From positions 62,001-126,000 of the forward strand of contig NZ_FXYY01000006.1 in assembly GCF_900169165.1 (NCBI RefSeq): a stretch of 64,000 nt of DNA, read 5' to 3'. Each line of letters starts with the position of its first letter. Within the stretch, counting starts at the first letter, position 1. A model generated the notes under the pieces. The model had not been told where the DNA came from, did no database searches, and worked only from the letters and a program-made list of their open reading frames with translations. This DNA comes from Brevibacterium linens ATCC 9172. GTDB taxonomy: Bacteria > Actinomycetota > Actinomycetes > Actinomycetales > Brevibacteriaceae. Positions 41,770 to 51,094 of the stretch are shown piece by piece. The position numbers and the translations under genes are program-made.

Positions 41770-43128
41770 TCAGCCGGCAGTGGCGACTCCGCGGCGCACC
41801 TTGTCTGCATGGTCGAGCGAGCGCAGGTCGATGCCCTTGGTCTCGCGGGTGAACATCAGAGCGATGAACGAGATGATCGCAGCGGCCAGCAGGTAGAGTG
41901 CGATCGGGATCGAGGACCCGAAGGCGTCGAGGAGCGCAGTGGCGATGATCGGCGCGAAGGATCCCGCAACGATGGCTGTGACCTGGTAGCCGGTCGACAC
42001 GCCCGAATTGCGCATGCGAGTCGGGAACATCTCGGACATGATCGCCGGCTGGCCCGCATACATCAGCGCGTGGAAGACCAGTCCGATGAGGAGGGCGAGG
42101 AAGATCATGACGGCGCTTCCGGTGTCATACATCGGGAAGGCGAAGAAGCCCCACGTCGCAGTCAGGATGATGCCGGCAGCGTAGGGCAACTTGCGTCCGA
42201 TCCTGTCGGTGGCGGCACCGACGAGCGGAACGAGGACTGCGTGGATCGCGTGAGCTCCGAGCAGGAGTCCGAGGATCTCGGCCGCTTCGATCTGCACCTG
42301 CGTGGCAAGGTAAGTGATCGAGAAGGTCACCACGAGGTAGTAGTGGATGTTCTCGACGAAACGCAGGCCCATCGCGGCGAAGACCTCACGCGGGTAGCGC
42401 TTGAACACGGCCTTGACGCCGTAGTCGACGCCTTCCTCGATCTCCTCGGCCTGAACCTCGTCGAAGATCGGCGCATCGGAGACGCGGGTGCGGATGTAGT
42501 AGCCGATGAGAACGATGACGGCCGAGAGCCAGAACGAGACACGCCAGCCCCACGACAGGAAGTGCTCTTCGGTCAGCGTTGCGGTGAGAACGAACAGAAC
42601 CGCGGTGGCAAGCAGGTTGCCCAAGGGAACTCCGGACTGCGGGAATGACGACCAGAATCCGCGTTCCTTGTTCGGAGCGTGCTCGGCCACGAGGAGGACC
42701 GCTCCGCCCCATTCGCCGCCGACGGCGAAGCCCTGGACCACCCGCAGCAGCACGAGCAGGATCGGGGCGAGATAGCCGATCTGGTCGAATGTCGGCAGGC
42801 AGCCCATGAGGAAGGTGGCCGCACCGACGAGGATGATCGACAGCTGCAGCAGCTTCTTGCGTCCGTACTTGTCGCCGAAGTGGCCGAAGACGATGCCGCC
42901 GATGGGACGGGCGATGAAGCCGACCGCATAGGTGGCGAAGCCGGCCAGGATCGGCGTCAGCGGATTGTCGGAAGGCGGGAACAGGATGTGATTGAACACC
43001 AGCGTGGCGGCCGAACCGTAGAGGAAGAACTCGTACCATTCGACAACCGTTCCGGCCATCGAGGCAGCGACGACCTTGCGCAGCTGGGCGCGGATCGACT
43101 TCCTCTCAGCATTGTTCTGAGAACTCAT
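41770..43128 (-). CDS. MHS-family metabolite:H+ symporter (possibly for 3-hydroxybutyrate or related acids)
   Basis: A 452-residue major-facilitator protein with 12 spans. MHS-type motifs are visible: GTVVEWYEFFLYGSAATLVF in the first span, IGGIVFGHFGDKYGRKK in loop 2-3 and GVPLGNLLATAVLF. The group carries organic acids, proline or shikimate. AAGGAG precedes the ATG at 43128; an in-frame ATG 21 bases upstream has none. The gene precedes the 3-hydroxybutyrate dehydrogenase, so 3-hydroxybutyrate or acetoacetate is the best substrate guess. Confidence 0.85.
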   Translation of the reverse strand: MSSQNNAERKSIRAQLRKVVAASMAGTVVEWYEFFLYGSAATLVFNHILFPPSDNPLTPILAGFATYAVGFIARPIGGIVFGHFGDKYGRKKLLQLSIILVGAATFLMGCLPTFDQIGYLAPILLVLLRVVQGFAVGGEWGGAVLLVAEHAPNKERGFWSSFPQSGVPLGNLLATAVLFVLTATLTEEHFLSWGWRVSFWLSAVIVLIGYYIRTRVSDAPIFDEVQAEEIEEGVDYGVKAVFKRYPREVFAAMGLRFVENIHYYLVVTFSITYLATQVQIEAAEILGLLLGAHAIHAVLVPLVGAATDRIGRKLPYAAGIILTATWGFFAFPMYDTGSAVMIFLALLIGLVFHALMYAGQPAIMSEMFPTRMRNSGVSTGYQVTAIVAGSFAPIIATALLDAFGSSIPIALYLLAAAIISFIALMFTRETKGIDLRSLDHADKVRRGVATAG

Positions 43129-43547
43129 GGGACTCCTTCGTTTCCACAATCCGCGTCACCGTTGAATGCGCGAATCGACTTGCTCTGGCGCCGATCGGCT
43201 GACAGCCCGGGGCACTCAGACCGCATCGGCGCGGCCGGCGACCCCCTACTTCAGCCCAGTGTTTCGGGCGCTTGGACATTTCTCATCCAAGGATCAGTGT
43301 GCGCCACGTTACAGAGTTTTTGGCACCGACCTGGCCGTAATCCGAGAATTTCCGGTGCACATTCGTGCACAGCCGATGTGCAACTGATGTGCAGCCGGCA
43401 GATGCTGCTGCAGTCCGACCGCAAGGCCCATTGCGGCACGATCGGCTCTGCGTGACAAGCCGCCTCCCGCCCGCGACGAGTCACCGCACCGAGGCGGCCC
43501 CGACCGCACCGTGGTCCCCGCGCCGACCGACCAGAGAGGCCCCGAAC
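43129..43547. promoter_or_regulatory. 419-base gap upstream of the MHS transporter with a TGCA cluster
   Basis: No gene is supported. GTGCAC at 43355 and 43365 and TGTGCA at 43377 and 43388 form four TGCA-centred sites with centres 10, 13 and 11 bases apart, roughly on one face of the helix. Such an array suits cooperative operator binding. A CACCGAGGCGGCC copy lies near 43487. Confidence 0.45.
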
Positions 43548-45605
43548 TCACCGCCGGCGCGGAGGTGCCTTTGCGTCGCGCTCGGCCATCGAGGCGAGCA
43601 TCGCATTGTAGGCGCGCAGCTCGGCGTCGTCGGTGCGATCTTCGCTGCGGTCGATGCGCTTGGCTTCCCGGTCCGAGGACTTCGCCCACTGGACGCAGAC
43701 CATGATCGCGATGAACAGGGTCGGGAACTCGCCGATGCCCCACGCGATGGAACCGCCGAGCTGCTGGTCATCGATGGCCGTATAGCCCCAGCCTGCGCCG
43801 ACGTTGCCGAACCAGTCTCCGGCGATCAGCACGTTCGAGCTCATGATCGAGATGCCGAAGAAGGCGTGGAAGGCCATCGTCACCAGCAGCATCACGAGCC
43901 GCATCGGGAAGACGGGGCGCTTGACGCCCGGGTCGATGCCGATGAGCGCCTGAGCGAACAGGTACCCGGCGCCGAGGAAGTGCGCGATCATCAGCTCGTG
44001 CCCGAGATGCGTATCGAGCGCGTAGTACATGATTCCCGAATAGTAGAAGACGATCAGCGAACCCGCGAAGTTCACGCTCGCCACGATCGGGTGTGCGAAG
44101 AAGCGCAGATACGGGGTGTGGACGAGCCAGAGCACCCATTCGCGCAGGCCGACGGACCCGTCCGTGCGTGCCTTCGTCCCGCGCATGAGCATGGTGATCG
44201 GTGCGCCGAGCACGAGCGGCAGGGGTACGACCATGACCAGAAGCATGTGTTCGATCATGTGCGCGGAGAACTGCACCTCGCCGTAAACGCGGGGTCCGCC
44301 CGAGGTGACGTAGACGAGGAAGACCATGCCCACCAGCCAGCTGACGAGGCGCAGCACCGGCCACCTGTCGCCGCGGCGGCGGAGGTTGATGAACGCCACG
44401 ATGTAGGCGATCGAGAAGCCCACAGCGATCGCGATCCACAGCGGATCCATCGACCATTCGCTGAAGTAGCGGGACAGGTCGGGCTTCGGCGGCAGCGGAT
44501 CGCCGGTGAGGATCTCGGCCGGGGTGGGGTCGCCCACCGGTTCCTGCGGCACCGGCGGCTGCGACCGGGCCAAGGCCACGGCCATGCCCATCGTGATTCC
44601 GAAGAGGATGAATTCGACGGTGATGAGACGCCAGAATTCCACCGTCGCCGAGGCGGCAGAGCCCAAACGCGAGATGACGAACTGACGGTGCCAGAAGCCG
44701 ATCAGACCGAGCAGCACGGTCGCGAACGCCTTTGCGAGGATGACCTGCCCGTAGGGGGTCATCAGGTCGTCGAAACCTTTCACGCGCAGGAGCGAGTTGA
44801 CGACTCCGGAGAAGACGATGAGACCGAAGGAGATGAGTGCGATCGTCGAATACCGTTCGACTATCGGCTTGAGGTGCTTCGAGGTGGCCAGGCGTGTTCC
44901 CAGCAGCGCAATGACGAAGAGCCCACCGAGCCAGAGGACCGCACCGAGGATGTGCAGGCCGAGGCTGTTGACGGCCTGAGTGTGACCGGAGGCCTCTGAG
45001 GAGTGGCCCATCAGGGCCAAGGGCAGGATCACGGCGAGACTGAGCACTCCGGCAGCGGCGATGCCGACATGGGAGCGAGTGCCGAAGCACAGAGTCGAGG
45101 CGACGGCGATGAGGACGACGATGAGCACCCACAGCTGCCCGTAGGCGATCTGAGTGACGAAGACGCCGAGCTGATTCGAGAAATCGAGGTACGCCTGGGC
45201 ACCGACGGTGTCGACGAATGAGAAGACGAGCACGGCGACCGCGGACAGCGTCCACACGACCGACGAGTATTCGGCGATCCGAACCGCCCCCGTCCACAGG
45301 GGATCGAGAGGAAGGTCGTCGTCCGGGCTCTTGTGTCGGCGACCTCGACCGCCGGCTGTGCGCGGGAGGATGAGGACGGCGAACATGAGGGCACCGATGG
45401 TCAGCGACATCGCAGTGTTGAAGACGAATTTGGCTGCGGGAAGACCGAAGCGGACGACGGAGCCGGGGTCATTGAGCAGAGTGGGGTTGGCTGCTCCGGT
45501 GAAGAAGAGTGCGGCCAGACCGGCGATGAGTCCCAGGAAGACGACGATGGGGACCGTGGCACGTTGCACGAACCGTGTGATCGGCTCGATTCCTGATGAA
45601 CTCAC
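43548..45605 (-). CDS. CopD-CtaG fusion membrane protein (Rv0102-like)
   Basis: A roughly 685-residue protein with about 14 spans. The N-terminal half is a CopD domain (copper resistance D; LHILGAVLWLGGLFVIALLG, FSGVVNSLLRV). The C-terminal half is a caa3-type CtaG domain (EVQFSAHMIEHMLLVMVVPLPLVLGAPI, then HLGHELMIAHFLGAGYLF), involved in copper supply to cytochrome c oxidase. The fusion is usual in actinobacteria. The start is uncertain: GTG at 45605 with AGAAGGG some 13 bases upstream is preferred. An ATG at 45776 would put the start inside the hairpin that ends the neighbouring hup gene. Confidence 0.85.
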   Translation of the reverse strand: MSSSGIEPITRFVQRATVPIVVFLGLIAGLAALFFTGAANPTLLNDPGSVVRFGLPAAKFVFNTAMSLTIGALMFAVLILPRTAGGRGRRHKSPDDDLPLDPLWTGAVRIAEYSSVVWTLSAVAVLVFSFVDTVGAQAYLDFSNQLGVFVTQIAYGQLWVLIVVLIAVASTLCFGTRSHVGIAAAGVLSLAVILPLALMGHSSEASGHTQAVNSLGLHILGAVLWLGGLFVIALLGTRLATSKHLKPIVERYSTIALISFGLIVFSGVVNSLLRVKGFDDLMTPYGQVILAKAFATVLLGLIGFWHRQFVISRLGSAASATVEFWRLITVEFILFGITMGMAVALARSQPPVPQEPVGDPTPAEILTGDPLPPKPDLSRYFSEWSMDPLWIAIAVGFSIAYIVAFINLRRRGDRWPVLRLVSWLVGMVFLVYVTSGGPRVYGEVQFSAHMIEHMLLVMVVPLPLVLGAPITMLMRGTKARTDGSVGLREWVLWLVHTPYLRFFAHPIVASVNFAGSLIVFYYSGIMYYALDTHLGHELMIAHFLGAGYLFAQALIGIDPGVKRPVFPMRLVMLLVTMAFHAFFGISIMSSNVLIAGDWFGNVGAGWGYTAIDDQQLGGSIAWGIGEFPTLFIAIMVCVQWAKSSDREAKRIDRSEDRTDDAELRAYNAMLASMAERDAKAPPRRR

Positions 45606-45770
45606 TGCGCGCGAACCGACCCTTCTGACATGCCTCCAGGATATCGTTCGGCGCCGCCGCACTGCCAACCGGGAGATCCCTTCGTGGTCGAGATCTCGGG
45701 GAGCCGCCTCGGCGAGGGTGGGTTCCGTCGTCGGGGACGACGATTCCTCCAGTTCGCCGACGTTCTGAGA

Positions 45771-45810
45771 CAGCAAATGGCCCGGATCAGACGATCCGGG
45801 CCATTTGCTG
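45771..45810. terminator. Terminator of the hup gene
   Basis: A perfect 18-base-pair stem (45771-45788 with 45793-45810) around a 4-base loop, 12 bases after the hup stop on the minus strand. Confidence 0.85.
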
Positions 45811-45822
45811 CTGCTGCGTAGA

Positions 45823-46110
45823 TCAGTTCGGGCTGCCAGCGGCGCCCTTCAGCTTCGAACCAGCGGACAGCTTCACGGAGTAGCCGGCCTTGATCTGGAT
45901 CTCTTCACCGGTCTGCGGGTTGCGACCCTTGCGAGCGGCACGCTCGGTGCGCTCAACGGAGAGCCAGCCGGGGATGGTGAGCTTTTCGCCCTTGGCCACG
46001 ACATCGGAGAAGACATCGAAGACACCATCGAGCACGTCCGAGACCTGCTTCTGGGTCAGGCCGGACTTCTCGGCAACTTCTGCAACGAGCTCACTGCGGT
46101 TCTTAGCCAT
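45823..46110 (-). CDS. hup: HU-family nucleoid protein
   Basis: A 95-residue DNA-bending protein. AKNRSELVAEVAEKSGLTQKQV at the start, GEKLTIPGWLSVERTERAARKGRNPQTGEEIQI with the intercalating-proline arm (RNPQTGE) and a short C-terminal tail. It is the short HU type, not the long Lys/Ala-tailed form of mycobacteria. AAGGAGGA precedes the start. It follows rpsN after 69 bases. Confidence 0.93.
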   Translation of the reverse strand: MAKNRSELVAEVAEKSGLTQKQVSDVLDGVFDVFSDVVAKGEKLTIPGWLSVERTERAARKGRNPQTGEEIQIKAGYSVKLSAGSKLKGAAGSPN

Positions 46111-46179
46111 AAAAGTGTCCTCCTTAGGACAAGTCGGTAGGTCACCGGTCCGTTTTTCCGATGACGAACTTCCTCGAGA

Positions 46180-46485
46180 TTACCAGCTTGACTTGGTAAC
46201 GCCGGGCAACTCGCCGTTGTGAGCCATTTCGCGGAAACGGACTCGGGAGAGTCCGAACTTCCGGAGGTAGCCACGCGGACGACCGTCGACCTGGTCACGG
46301 TTGCGAACGCGAACCGGCGAAGCATCGCGGGGAAGCTTCTGCAGGGCGAGGCGTGCCTCTTCGCGCTGCTCGTCGGTGGAATCGGGGTGGGTCAGCTGAC
46401 GCTTGAGAGTCGCGCGGCGCTCTGCATAGCGTTCAACGATGACGCGACGCTGCTTGTCTTTTGCGATCTTTGACTTCTTAGCCAT
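46180..46485 (-). CDS. rpsN: 30S ribosomal protein S14, zinc-free form
   Basis: A 101-residue S14 ([23 protein letters not shown] ... [33 protein letters not shown]). It is the long form without the four zinc-binding cysteines. Last of three ribosomal genes in the order L28, L33, S14, with 6 bases after the L33 stop. Confidence 0.95.
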   Translation of the reverse strand: MAKKSKIAKDKQRRVIVERYAERRATLKRQLTHPDSTDEQREEARLALQKLPRDASPVRVRNRDQVDGRPRGYLRKFGLSRVRFREMAHNGELPGVTKSSW

Positions 46486-46491
46486 GTGCGC

Positions 46492-46659
46492 TCAGCGCTC
46501 CTCTCGGAAATCGACGTGCTTGCGGACTACGGGATCGTACTTCTTGAGCACGATGCGGTCCGGAGTGTTGCGGCGGTTCTTGCGGGTCACGTAGGTGTAC
46601 CCGGTGCCGGCCGTCGACTTGAGCTTGATGATGGGACGAACATCCTGTGTCTTAGCCAT
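46492..46659 (-). CDS. rpmG: 50S ribosomal protein L33, zinc-free form
   Basis: A 55-residue L33 ([38 protein letters not shown], ending HVDFREER). It has no cysteine, so it is the zinc-independent type. Its ATG shares a base with the L28 stop (TGATG). Confidence 0.93.
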   Translation of the reverse strand: MAKTQDVRPIIKLKSTAGTGYTYVTRKNRRNTPDRIVLKKYDPVVRKHVDFREER

Positions 46660-46895
46660 CAGAGCTTCACTCCCTTGGCGATGAGTTCGTTGACCACAGC
46701 GTCGATTCCGCGAGCGTCGATGACCTTGATGCCCTTAGCGGACAGGGTCAGCGTGACGTTGCGGCGCAGCGACGGAACGTAGTAGCGCTTTTTCTGAATG
46801 TTCGGGTTGAAGCGGCGCTTCGTGCGGCGCTTCGAGTGGGACACGTTGTGTCCGAAACCGGGGACGGCCCCGGTTACCTGGCAGGTTGCTGCCAT
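46659..46895 (-). CDS. rpmB: 50S ribosomal protein L28
   Basis: A 78-residue L28 ([36 protein letters not shown]...). Only one cysteine of the zinc ribbon remains, so it is the zinc-free type. First gene of the L28-L33-S14 operon. The ATG at 46895 follows GGAGAGAC. In actinobacteria such sets are often Zur-regulated, but I find no convincing Zur box upstream. Confidence 0.93.
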   Translation of the reverse strand: MAATCQVTGAVPGFGHNVSHSKRRTKRRFNPNIQKKRYYVPSLRRNVTLTLSAKGIKVIDARGIDAVVNELIAKGVKL

Positions 46896-47460
46896 GTCTC
46901 TCCTCCAGTTCACAAGTTACCGACTCTCGAAACAAGCTCCTGCGGGATCGCACGTGAGTGTTCTCCCCGCTCGCTTGCGCCGATGTCGGAAGACATCAAC
47001 AAATTTTCTCGACTGTCACCGTGAAAATTGTGTACGCCGAAACAGGTCTGCCCGTTCGGGCGAGATGTCTCACCAGCGCTGAAGCCGTAGCCTGTGAGAG
47101 ATGGCCGAAGCTGGAGTGCAGCGGTGGGTGAGCACCATGCGTGTCCTAGCAGATCGATCGGCGACCTGCCTGCTACGACACAACAGAAATCAATCTTACT
47201 GAGACAGCGGGTCGGAGGGCAAATTCATCTCGGCTTCTGCCGTGGGGTCTTCGTCACGGACTTCAGCCGCTCCGAGGTGGCCTCTGCAGCCTCCACCGAT
47301 GCCCGGAGGGACTTTCACAGCTGGGGTCAAGCCAACTCGGTGATTTCCGCAGTAGGCTTTCGTCGGCAACGCGTCCTGTCGGCGATCCTGTTGAACGCCT
47401 GCTCGACTCGTGCCAAGGTAAGTAGATGATTGCCACCACATCTGGCATTCGGGAGGACTG
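46896..47460. other. 565-base divergent gap, no supported gene
   Basis: Between the L28 gene and the anchored protein. Near L28 the sequence is AT-rich with ACAAATTTTC (47000 area) and GAAAATTGT about 13 bases on, an imperfect inverted repeat, so the ribosomal promoter is likely here. The rest contains a 111-codon plus-strand frame (47094-47429) with a GTG start but no ribosome site and no family resemblance. I treat it as non-coding or a remnant. Confidence 0.5.
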
Positions 47461-48417
47461 ATGAGCGACGTTCCACAGAGGCCGCGCATTCGTCCGGCGA
47501 CGAGCGACGACTGGCACAAGGGTTCTGGTGAATCCGCTGGTCAGAACCCGACGTACGGGAATGGAGCGGACCGTTCGTCTGCCCATTTCGACAACTCGAC
47601 CTACTACGAGTACCTCGAACGGCACACGGGCGAACAGTCGATCTCGAAAGCTCGCAGCGGCAATGTCTTCGCGCCGGCCGGGCACTCACCTTTCGATGAT
47701 TCTCACTCTGCCGGCCCTCATCAGAATGCGGATTCTCAGCAAGTTCAGTGGTCTGCCGGCGGTGGCGGCAACGATTCCGGCGGCTCGGCACGGAATGGTT
47801 CCCAGACTCCTGCTCCACCGCAATTTCCGCCCACCGTCCACAATGATTCGCCTTCACGCAACAGTCTGAAGATCACCGTCGTCATCATCGCCATCCTCAT
47901 GATTCTGGCTCTGGTGGGGTTCTTCGGCATCCGGTGGCTCGCTCCCTCGTCGGGAACCGTCCCCGTCGATGTCGGATCAAGTGAGCCGGAGAGCCCGTCA
48001 CCCAGCCCGTCCGACGATCTGGTCCAACCGACGAAGAACCCCGAACAGCAGCTCGACGCCTATACGGTTCAAGGCACGAAGAAGGCCGCTGACCTCGAAG
48101 GTCAGTGGGTGACCCAGGTGAGTGCGAAGAACGTCGGCCTCAAGGCCGACGGCAAGACATGGTCGGCGCAGGACATCCTCAACGAGTACGAAGCCAATAA
48201 GATCAAGTATCCGGGCGCGATCCTCATCCACAGCGGCGACTGGGCCTCGTACAAGGACGGCAGCTACTGGGTCACGGTCGTCGACACCGGCTACGGCGAC
48301 CCGGAACAGGCGCTCGACCAGTGCCGTTCGTGGGGTCTTGACCGCAACCACTGCATCGCCAAGCGTCTCGTCAAGGACGGCAGCCCCAAGGACAACAGCG
48401 CCTACCTCGACGGATAG
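47461..48417 (+). CDS. Single-span membrane protein with Gly/Ser/Asn-rich cytoplasmic region and extracellular domain
   Basis: A 318-residue protein that I do not recognise. The first 135 residues are polar and low in complexity (Gly, Ser, Asn, His, Gln). A single span follows (VVIIAILMILALVGFFGIRWL, about 140-160), a Ser/Pro linker (PESPSPSPSDD) and an extracellular domain of about 120 residues (GAILIHSGDWASYKDGSYWVTVVDTGYGDPEQALDQCRSWGLDRNHCIAKRLV). The domain has the beta-alpha-beta order and spacing of a SPOR-like peptidoglycan-binding fold, with two cysteines. GGGAGGA precedes the ATG at 47461. A cell-wall or division-linked role is a guess. Confidence 0.65.
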   Translation: MSDVPQRPRIRPATSDDWHKGSGESAGQNPTYGNGADRSSAHFDNSTYYEYLERHTGEQSISKARSGNVFAPAGHSPFDDSHSAGPHQNADSQQVQWSAGGGGNDSGGSARNGSQTPAPPQFPPTVHNDSPSRNSLKITVVIIAILMILALVGFFGIRWLAPSSGTVPVDVGSSEPESPSPSPSDDLVQPTKNPEQQLDAYTVQGTKKAADLEGQWVTQVSAKNVGLKADGKTWSAQDILNEYEANKIKYPGAILIHSGDWASYKDGSYWVTVVDTGYGDPEQALDQCRSWGLDRNHCIAKRLVKDGSPKDNSAYLDG

Positions 48418-48500
48418 ACCCGCCAGTCGGCTTGGCCCCTGCTTATGCAGATCGGCTCCGCCAATGCGCAGGGCGATCGTCACCGTTCTGCCAATTGCTC

Positions 48501-48564
48501 GCAGCCCAGTCTGAGGCAGATAGCACAGATTTGAAGCTGGGCTATCTGCCTCAGACTGGGCTGC
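48501..48564. terminator. Perfect 23-base-pair hairpin between convergent genes
   Basis: Arms at 48501-48523 and 48542-48564 match perfectly around an 18-base loop, downstream of the anchored-protein gene and facing the bkd operon end. Confidence 0.8.
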
Positions 48565-48585
48565 GGCCGGCACTAGGGACAGAAA

Positions 48586-48624
48586 GAACGCCCCGGCCTC
48601 GCACTGTGCGAAACCGGGGCGTTC
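48586..48624. terminator. Second hairpin terminator at the bkd operon end
   Basis: GAACGCCCCGG (48586-48596) pairs with CCGGGGCGTTC (48614-48624), and TCGCA/TGCGA extends the stem inside. It lies 53 bases after the E2 stop on the minus strand. Confidence 0.8.
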
Positions 48625-48676
48625 TCGTCACGTTCACGCCCTTGCGCCGACGAACAGCCGACACCAGGGTGAGGCT

Positions 48677-50098
48677 TCAGGCCAACATCAGGGTCGGGTC
48701 CTCCAGACCCCGGCCGACATCGGCGAGGAACTTCGAGATGATCTCGCCGTCGACGACACGGTGATCGGCGCTGACCGACAGCGTGGTGATCTCACGCGGA
48801 ACGATCTCGTCGCCCACCACCCACGGCTTCTTCCGCACCTGCCCGAAAGCGAGGATCGCGGCCTCGCCCGGATTGATGATCGGCGTACCGGCGTCGACTC
48901 CGAAGACGCCCACATTCGTGATCGTGATCGTACCCCCGGCCTGATCGGCCGGCGGTGTCTTGCCCGACCGCGCCAGAGCGGTGAGATCCTGAATTCCCTG
49001 CGCCAGTTCGCCCAGACCCATGGCCTGCGCGTTCTTGATGTTCGGCACGATGAGTCCGCGCGGGGTGGCGGCCGCGATGCCGAGGTTGACGTACTTCTTC
49101 ACGACGATCTCGTCGCCTTCGAGGCACGAGTTGATCCGCGGATTGCGTCCCACGGCCCACGCCACTGCCTTGGCGACGATGAGCAGCGGAGAGACCTTCA
49201 CATCCTCGCCGAGGAACTTCGTCGACTTGAGCCGGCGGACCATCGCCATCGTCTCGGTGACGTCGACGTCGAGGAACTCGGTGACGTGCGGCATGGTGAA
49301 TGCCGAATCGACCATGGCCTTGGCCATCATCTTCGTCACGCCCTTGAACGGGATCCGCTCTTCGAGCGCTGCCTGATCACTCGCCGAGGCGGCCGCCGGT
49401 GCCGTCGCACCTGCGGTCGGTGCGGCCGTCCTGTTGGCGGCGGCGTGCACATCATCGCGCGTGACGTCGCCGCGGGGACCGGTCGGGGTCACCTGGGACA
49501 GGTCGACGCCGAGATCCTTCGCAAGCTTCCGCACGGGCGGCTTCGCCAGCGGTTTGCCGGGTGAGGCAGGTGCCGATGCGGGCTGTGCTTGAGCAGCGGG
49601 AGCCGCTGCAGGAGCCGACGCCGCTGGCGCCGCCCCCTCCGCGGCCGTCCCCTCCGCAGCCGACGCTGCGGGAGCAGCGCCAGCCGCAGAGGCTGGGACG
49701 GGAGCGCCCTTGCGCGGACGACGCTTCGACGACGTCTCCCTCGCCCCGTACCCGACGAGGGTGGCTCCACCGTCGGCATCGCCGGAGGCATCGGCCGATT
49801 CCTCGGCCGAACCGGAAGCCGGCGCACCGGCGGAGGCGGGGGCCGCCTCGGCGCCGGAGTCATCTCCGCCGAAGCGGATGATCGGGGTGCCGACCTCGAT
49901 GGTCTGGCCCTCCTCGACCAGGAGGGCACCGACGGTGCCCGCGTGCGGGCTGGGCAGCTCGACGAGCGACTTCGCGGTCTCGATCTCGACGAGGATCTGG
50001 TTGACGGTGACGGTGTCGCCGGGGGCGACCTTCCACGCGACGATGTCGGCCTCGGTCAGGCCCTCACCGACGTCGGGAAGAGGAAATTCGAATGACAT
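48677..50098 (-). CDS. bkdC: Branched-chain 2-oxoacid dehydrogenase E2 (dihydrolipoyl acyltransferase)
   Basis: A 473-residue E2. One lipoyl domain (about 1-78) has the lipoylated lysine in [14 protein letters not shown]. Ala/Pro linkers flank an E3/E1-binding domain ([22 protein letters not shown], about 185-215). The catalytic domain (about 245-473) has the active-site HRVVDG near the end. It transfers the acyl group from E1 to CoA. Starts 18 bases after the E1-beta gene. No E3 (lipoamide dehydrogenase) gene is nearby, so E3 is shared. The 2-oxoacid class is inferred from E1 similarity. Confidence 0.9.
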   Translation of the reverse strand: MSFEFPLPDVGEGLTEADIVAWKVAPGDTVTVNQILVEIETAKSLVELPSPHAGTVGALLVEEGQTIEVGTPIIRFGGDDSGAEAAPASAGAPASGSAEESADASGDADGGATLVGYGARETSSKRRPRKGAPVPASAAGAAPAASAAEGTAAEGAAPAASAPAAAPAAQAQPASAPASPGKPLAKPPVRKLAKDLGVDLSQVTPTGPRGDVTRDDVHAAANRTAAPTAGATAPAAASASDQAALEERIPFKGVTKMMAKAMVDSAFTMPHVTEFLDVDVTETMAMVRRLKSTKFLGEDVKVSPLLIVAKAVAWAVGRNPRINSCLEGDEIVVKKYVNLGIAAATPRGLIVPNIKNAQAMGLGELAQGIQDLTALARSGKTPPADQAGGTITITNVGVFGVDAGTPIINPGEAAILAFGQVRKKPWVVGDEIVPREITTLSVSADHRVVDGEIISKFLADVGRGLEDPTLMLA

Positions 50099-50116
50099 TC
50101 TTGACTCTCCTCGAAA

Positions 50117-51094
50117 TCAGTAGGACAGGGCCCGATCGACACCATCGAAGATGCGATCGAGGTCGGGCAGGTAGTGCTCTTCCATTCGCGAACCGGGGTA
50201 CGGGGTGTGGTAGCCGCCGACCCGGATGACCGGGGCTTCGAGGTTGAAGAAGCAGCGTTCGGTGATGCGCGCGGCGATCTCCGAACCCAACCCCAAGAAG
50301 GTCGGAGCCTCGTGGGCGACGACCAGTCGGCCGGTCTTCGTCACGGACTTCTCGATCGCGGTGAAGTCGATCGGGTTGAGGCTGCGCAGGTCGATGAGTT
50401 CGACGCTCTTGCCCTCCTCGGCGGCCGCAGTGACCACGTCCTGCGCCGTCGGGACCAACGGCCCGTAGGCGACGAGGGTGACATCGGTGCCTTCGGACAC
50501 GACCCGGGCGTCGTGCATGCCCAGCTCGCCGCGAGCGGAGGTGTCGACGTCTCCGCGCATCCAGTAGCGACGCTTGGGTTCGAAGAACATCACCGGATCT
50601 TCGCTCTTGATCGCATCCTGGATCATCCAGTACGCGTCATGAGCGTTCGCCGGGGATACGAGCCGCAGTCCCGCGTGGTGGGCGAACACGGCCTCGGGGC
50701 TCTCCGAATGGTGCTCGGGTGAACCGATGCCGCCGCCGTAGGGCACGCGGATGACCAGGGGGATGTTCTCCTTGCCCAGGGTGCGGTTGTACAGCTTCGC
50801 CACCTGGGTCACGATCTGGTCGTAAGCCGGGAAGATGAATGCGTCGAACTGGATCTCGATGACGGGACGGTAGCCGCGGATGGCCATGCCGATCGAGGTG
50901 CCGACGATGCCGGACTCGGCCAGCGGGGCATCGATGACGCGCTGCGGGCCGAAGTCCTTCTGCAGACCTTCGGTGACGCGGAAGACGCCGCCGAGTTTGC
51001 CGATGTCCTCACCGATGAGGACGACCTTCGGGTCGTCCTCCATGGCCTTGCGCATTCCGGCGGTGATCGCCTTCGAGAGGGGAAGTTTCTCCAT
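50117..51094 (-). CDS. bkdB: Branched-chain 2-oxoacid dehydrogenase E1 beta
   Basis: A 325-residue transketolase-like subunit. GEDIGKLGGVFRVTEGLQ near the start (TPP contact), LVIRVPYGGGIGSPEHHSES near 130 and DLRSLNPIDFTAIEKSVTKTGRLVVAHEAP in the C-terminal domain. It pairs with E1 alpha to decarboxylate the 2-oxoacids of Val, Leu and Ile. The start joins the E1 alpha stop (TGATG). Confidence 0.92.
   Translation of the reverse strand: MEKLPLSKAITAGMRKAMEDDPKVVLIGEDIGKLGGVFRVTEGLQKDFGPQRVIDAPLAESGIVGTSIGMAIRGYRPVIEIQFDAFIFPAYDQIVTQVAKLYNRTLGKENIPLVIRVPYGGGIGSPEHHSESPEAVFAHHAGLRLVSPANAHDAYWMIQDAIKSEDPVMFFEPKRRYWMRGDVDTSARGELGMHDARVVSEGTDVTLVAYGPLVPTAQDVVTAAAEEGKSVELIDLRSLNPIDFTAIEKSVTKTGRLVVAHEAPTFLGLGSEIAARITERCFFNLEAPVIRVGGYHTPYPGSRMEEHYLPDLDRIFDGVDRALSY

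Noticed and set aside
45606..45776. N-terminal extension of the CopD-CtaG protein starting at 45776
   Set aside because: That start lies inside the 18-base-pair terminator hairpin of hup and has no ribosome site. The GTG at 45605 is preferred, though not proven.
46985..47040. Zur operator upstream of the L28-L33-S14 operon
   Set aside because: GAAAATTGT and ACAAATTTTC resemble parts of a Zur box, but spacing and symmetry do not match TGAAAAT-N-ATTTTCA.
47094..47429. A 111-codon plus-strand gene in the gap before the anchored membrane protein
   Set aside because: GTG start without ribosome site, no family resemblance and no coding-like composition.
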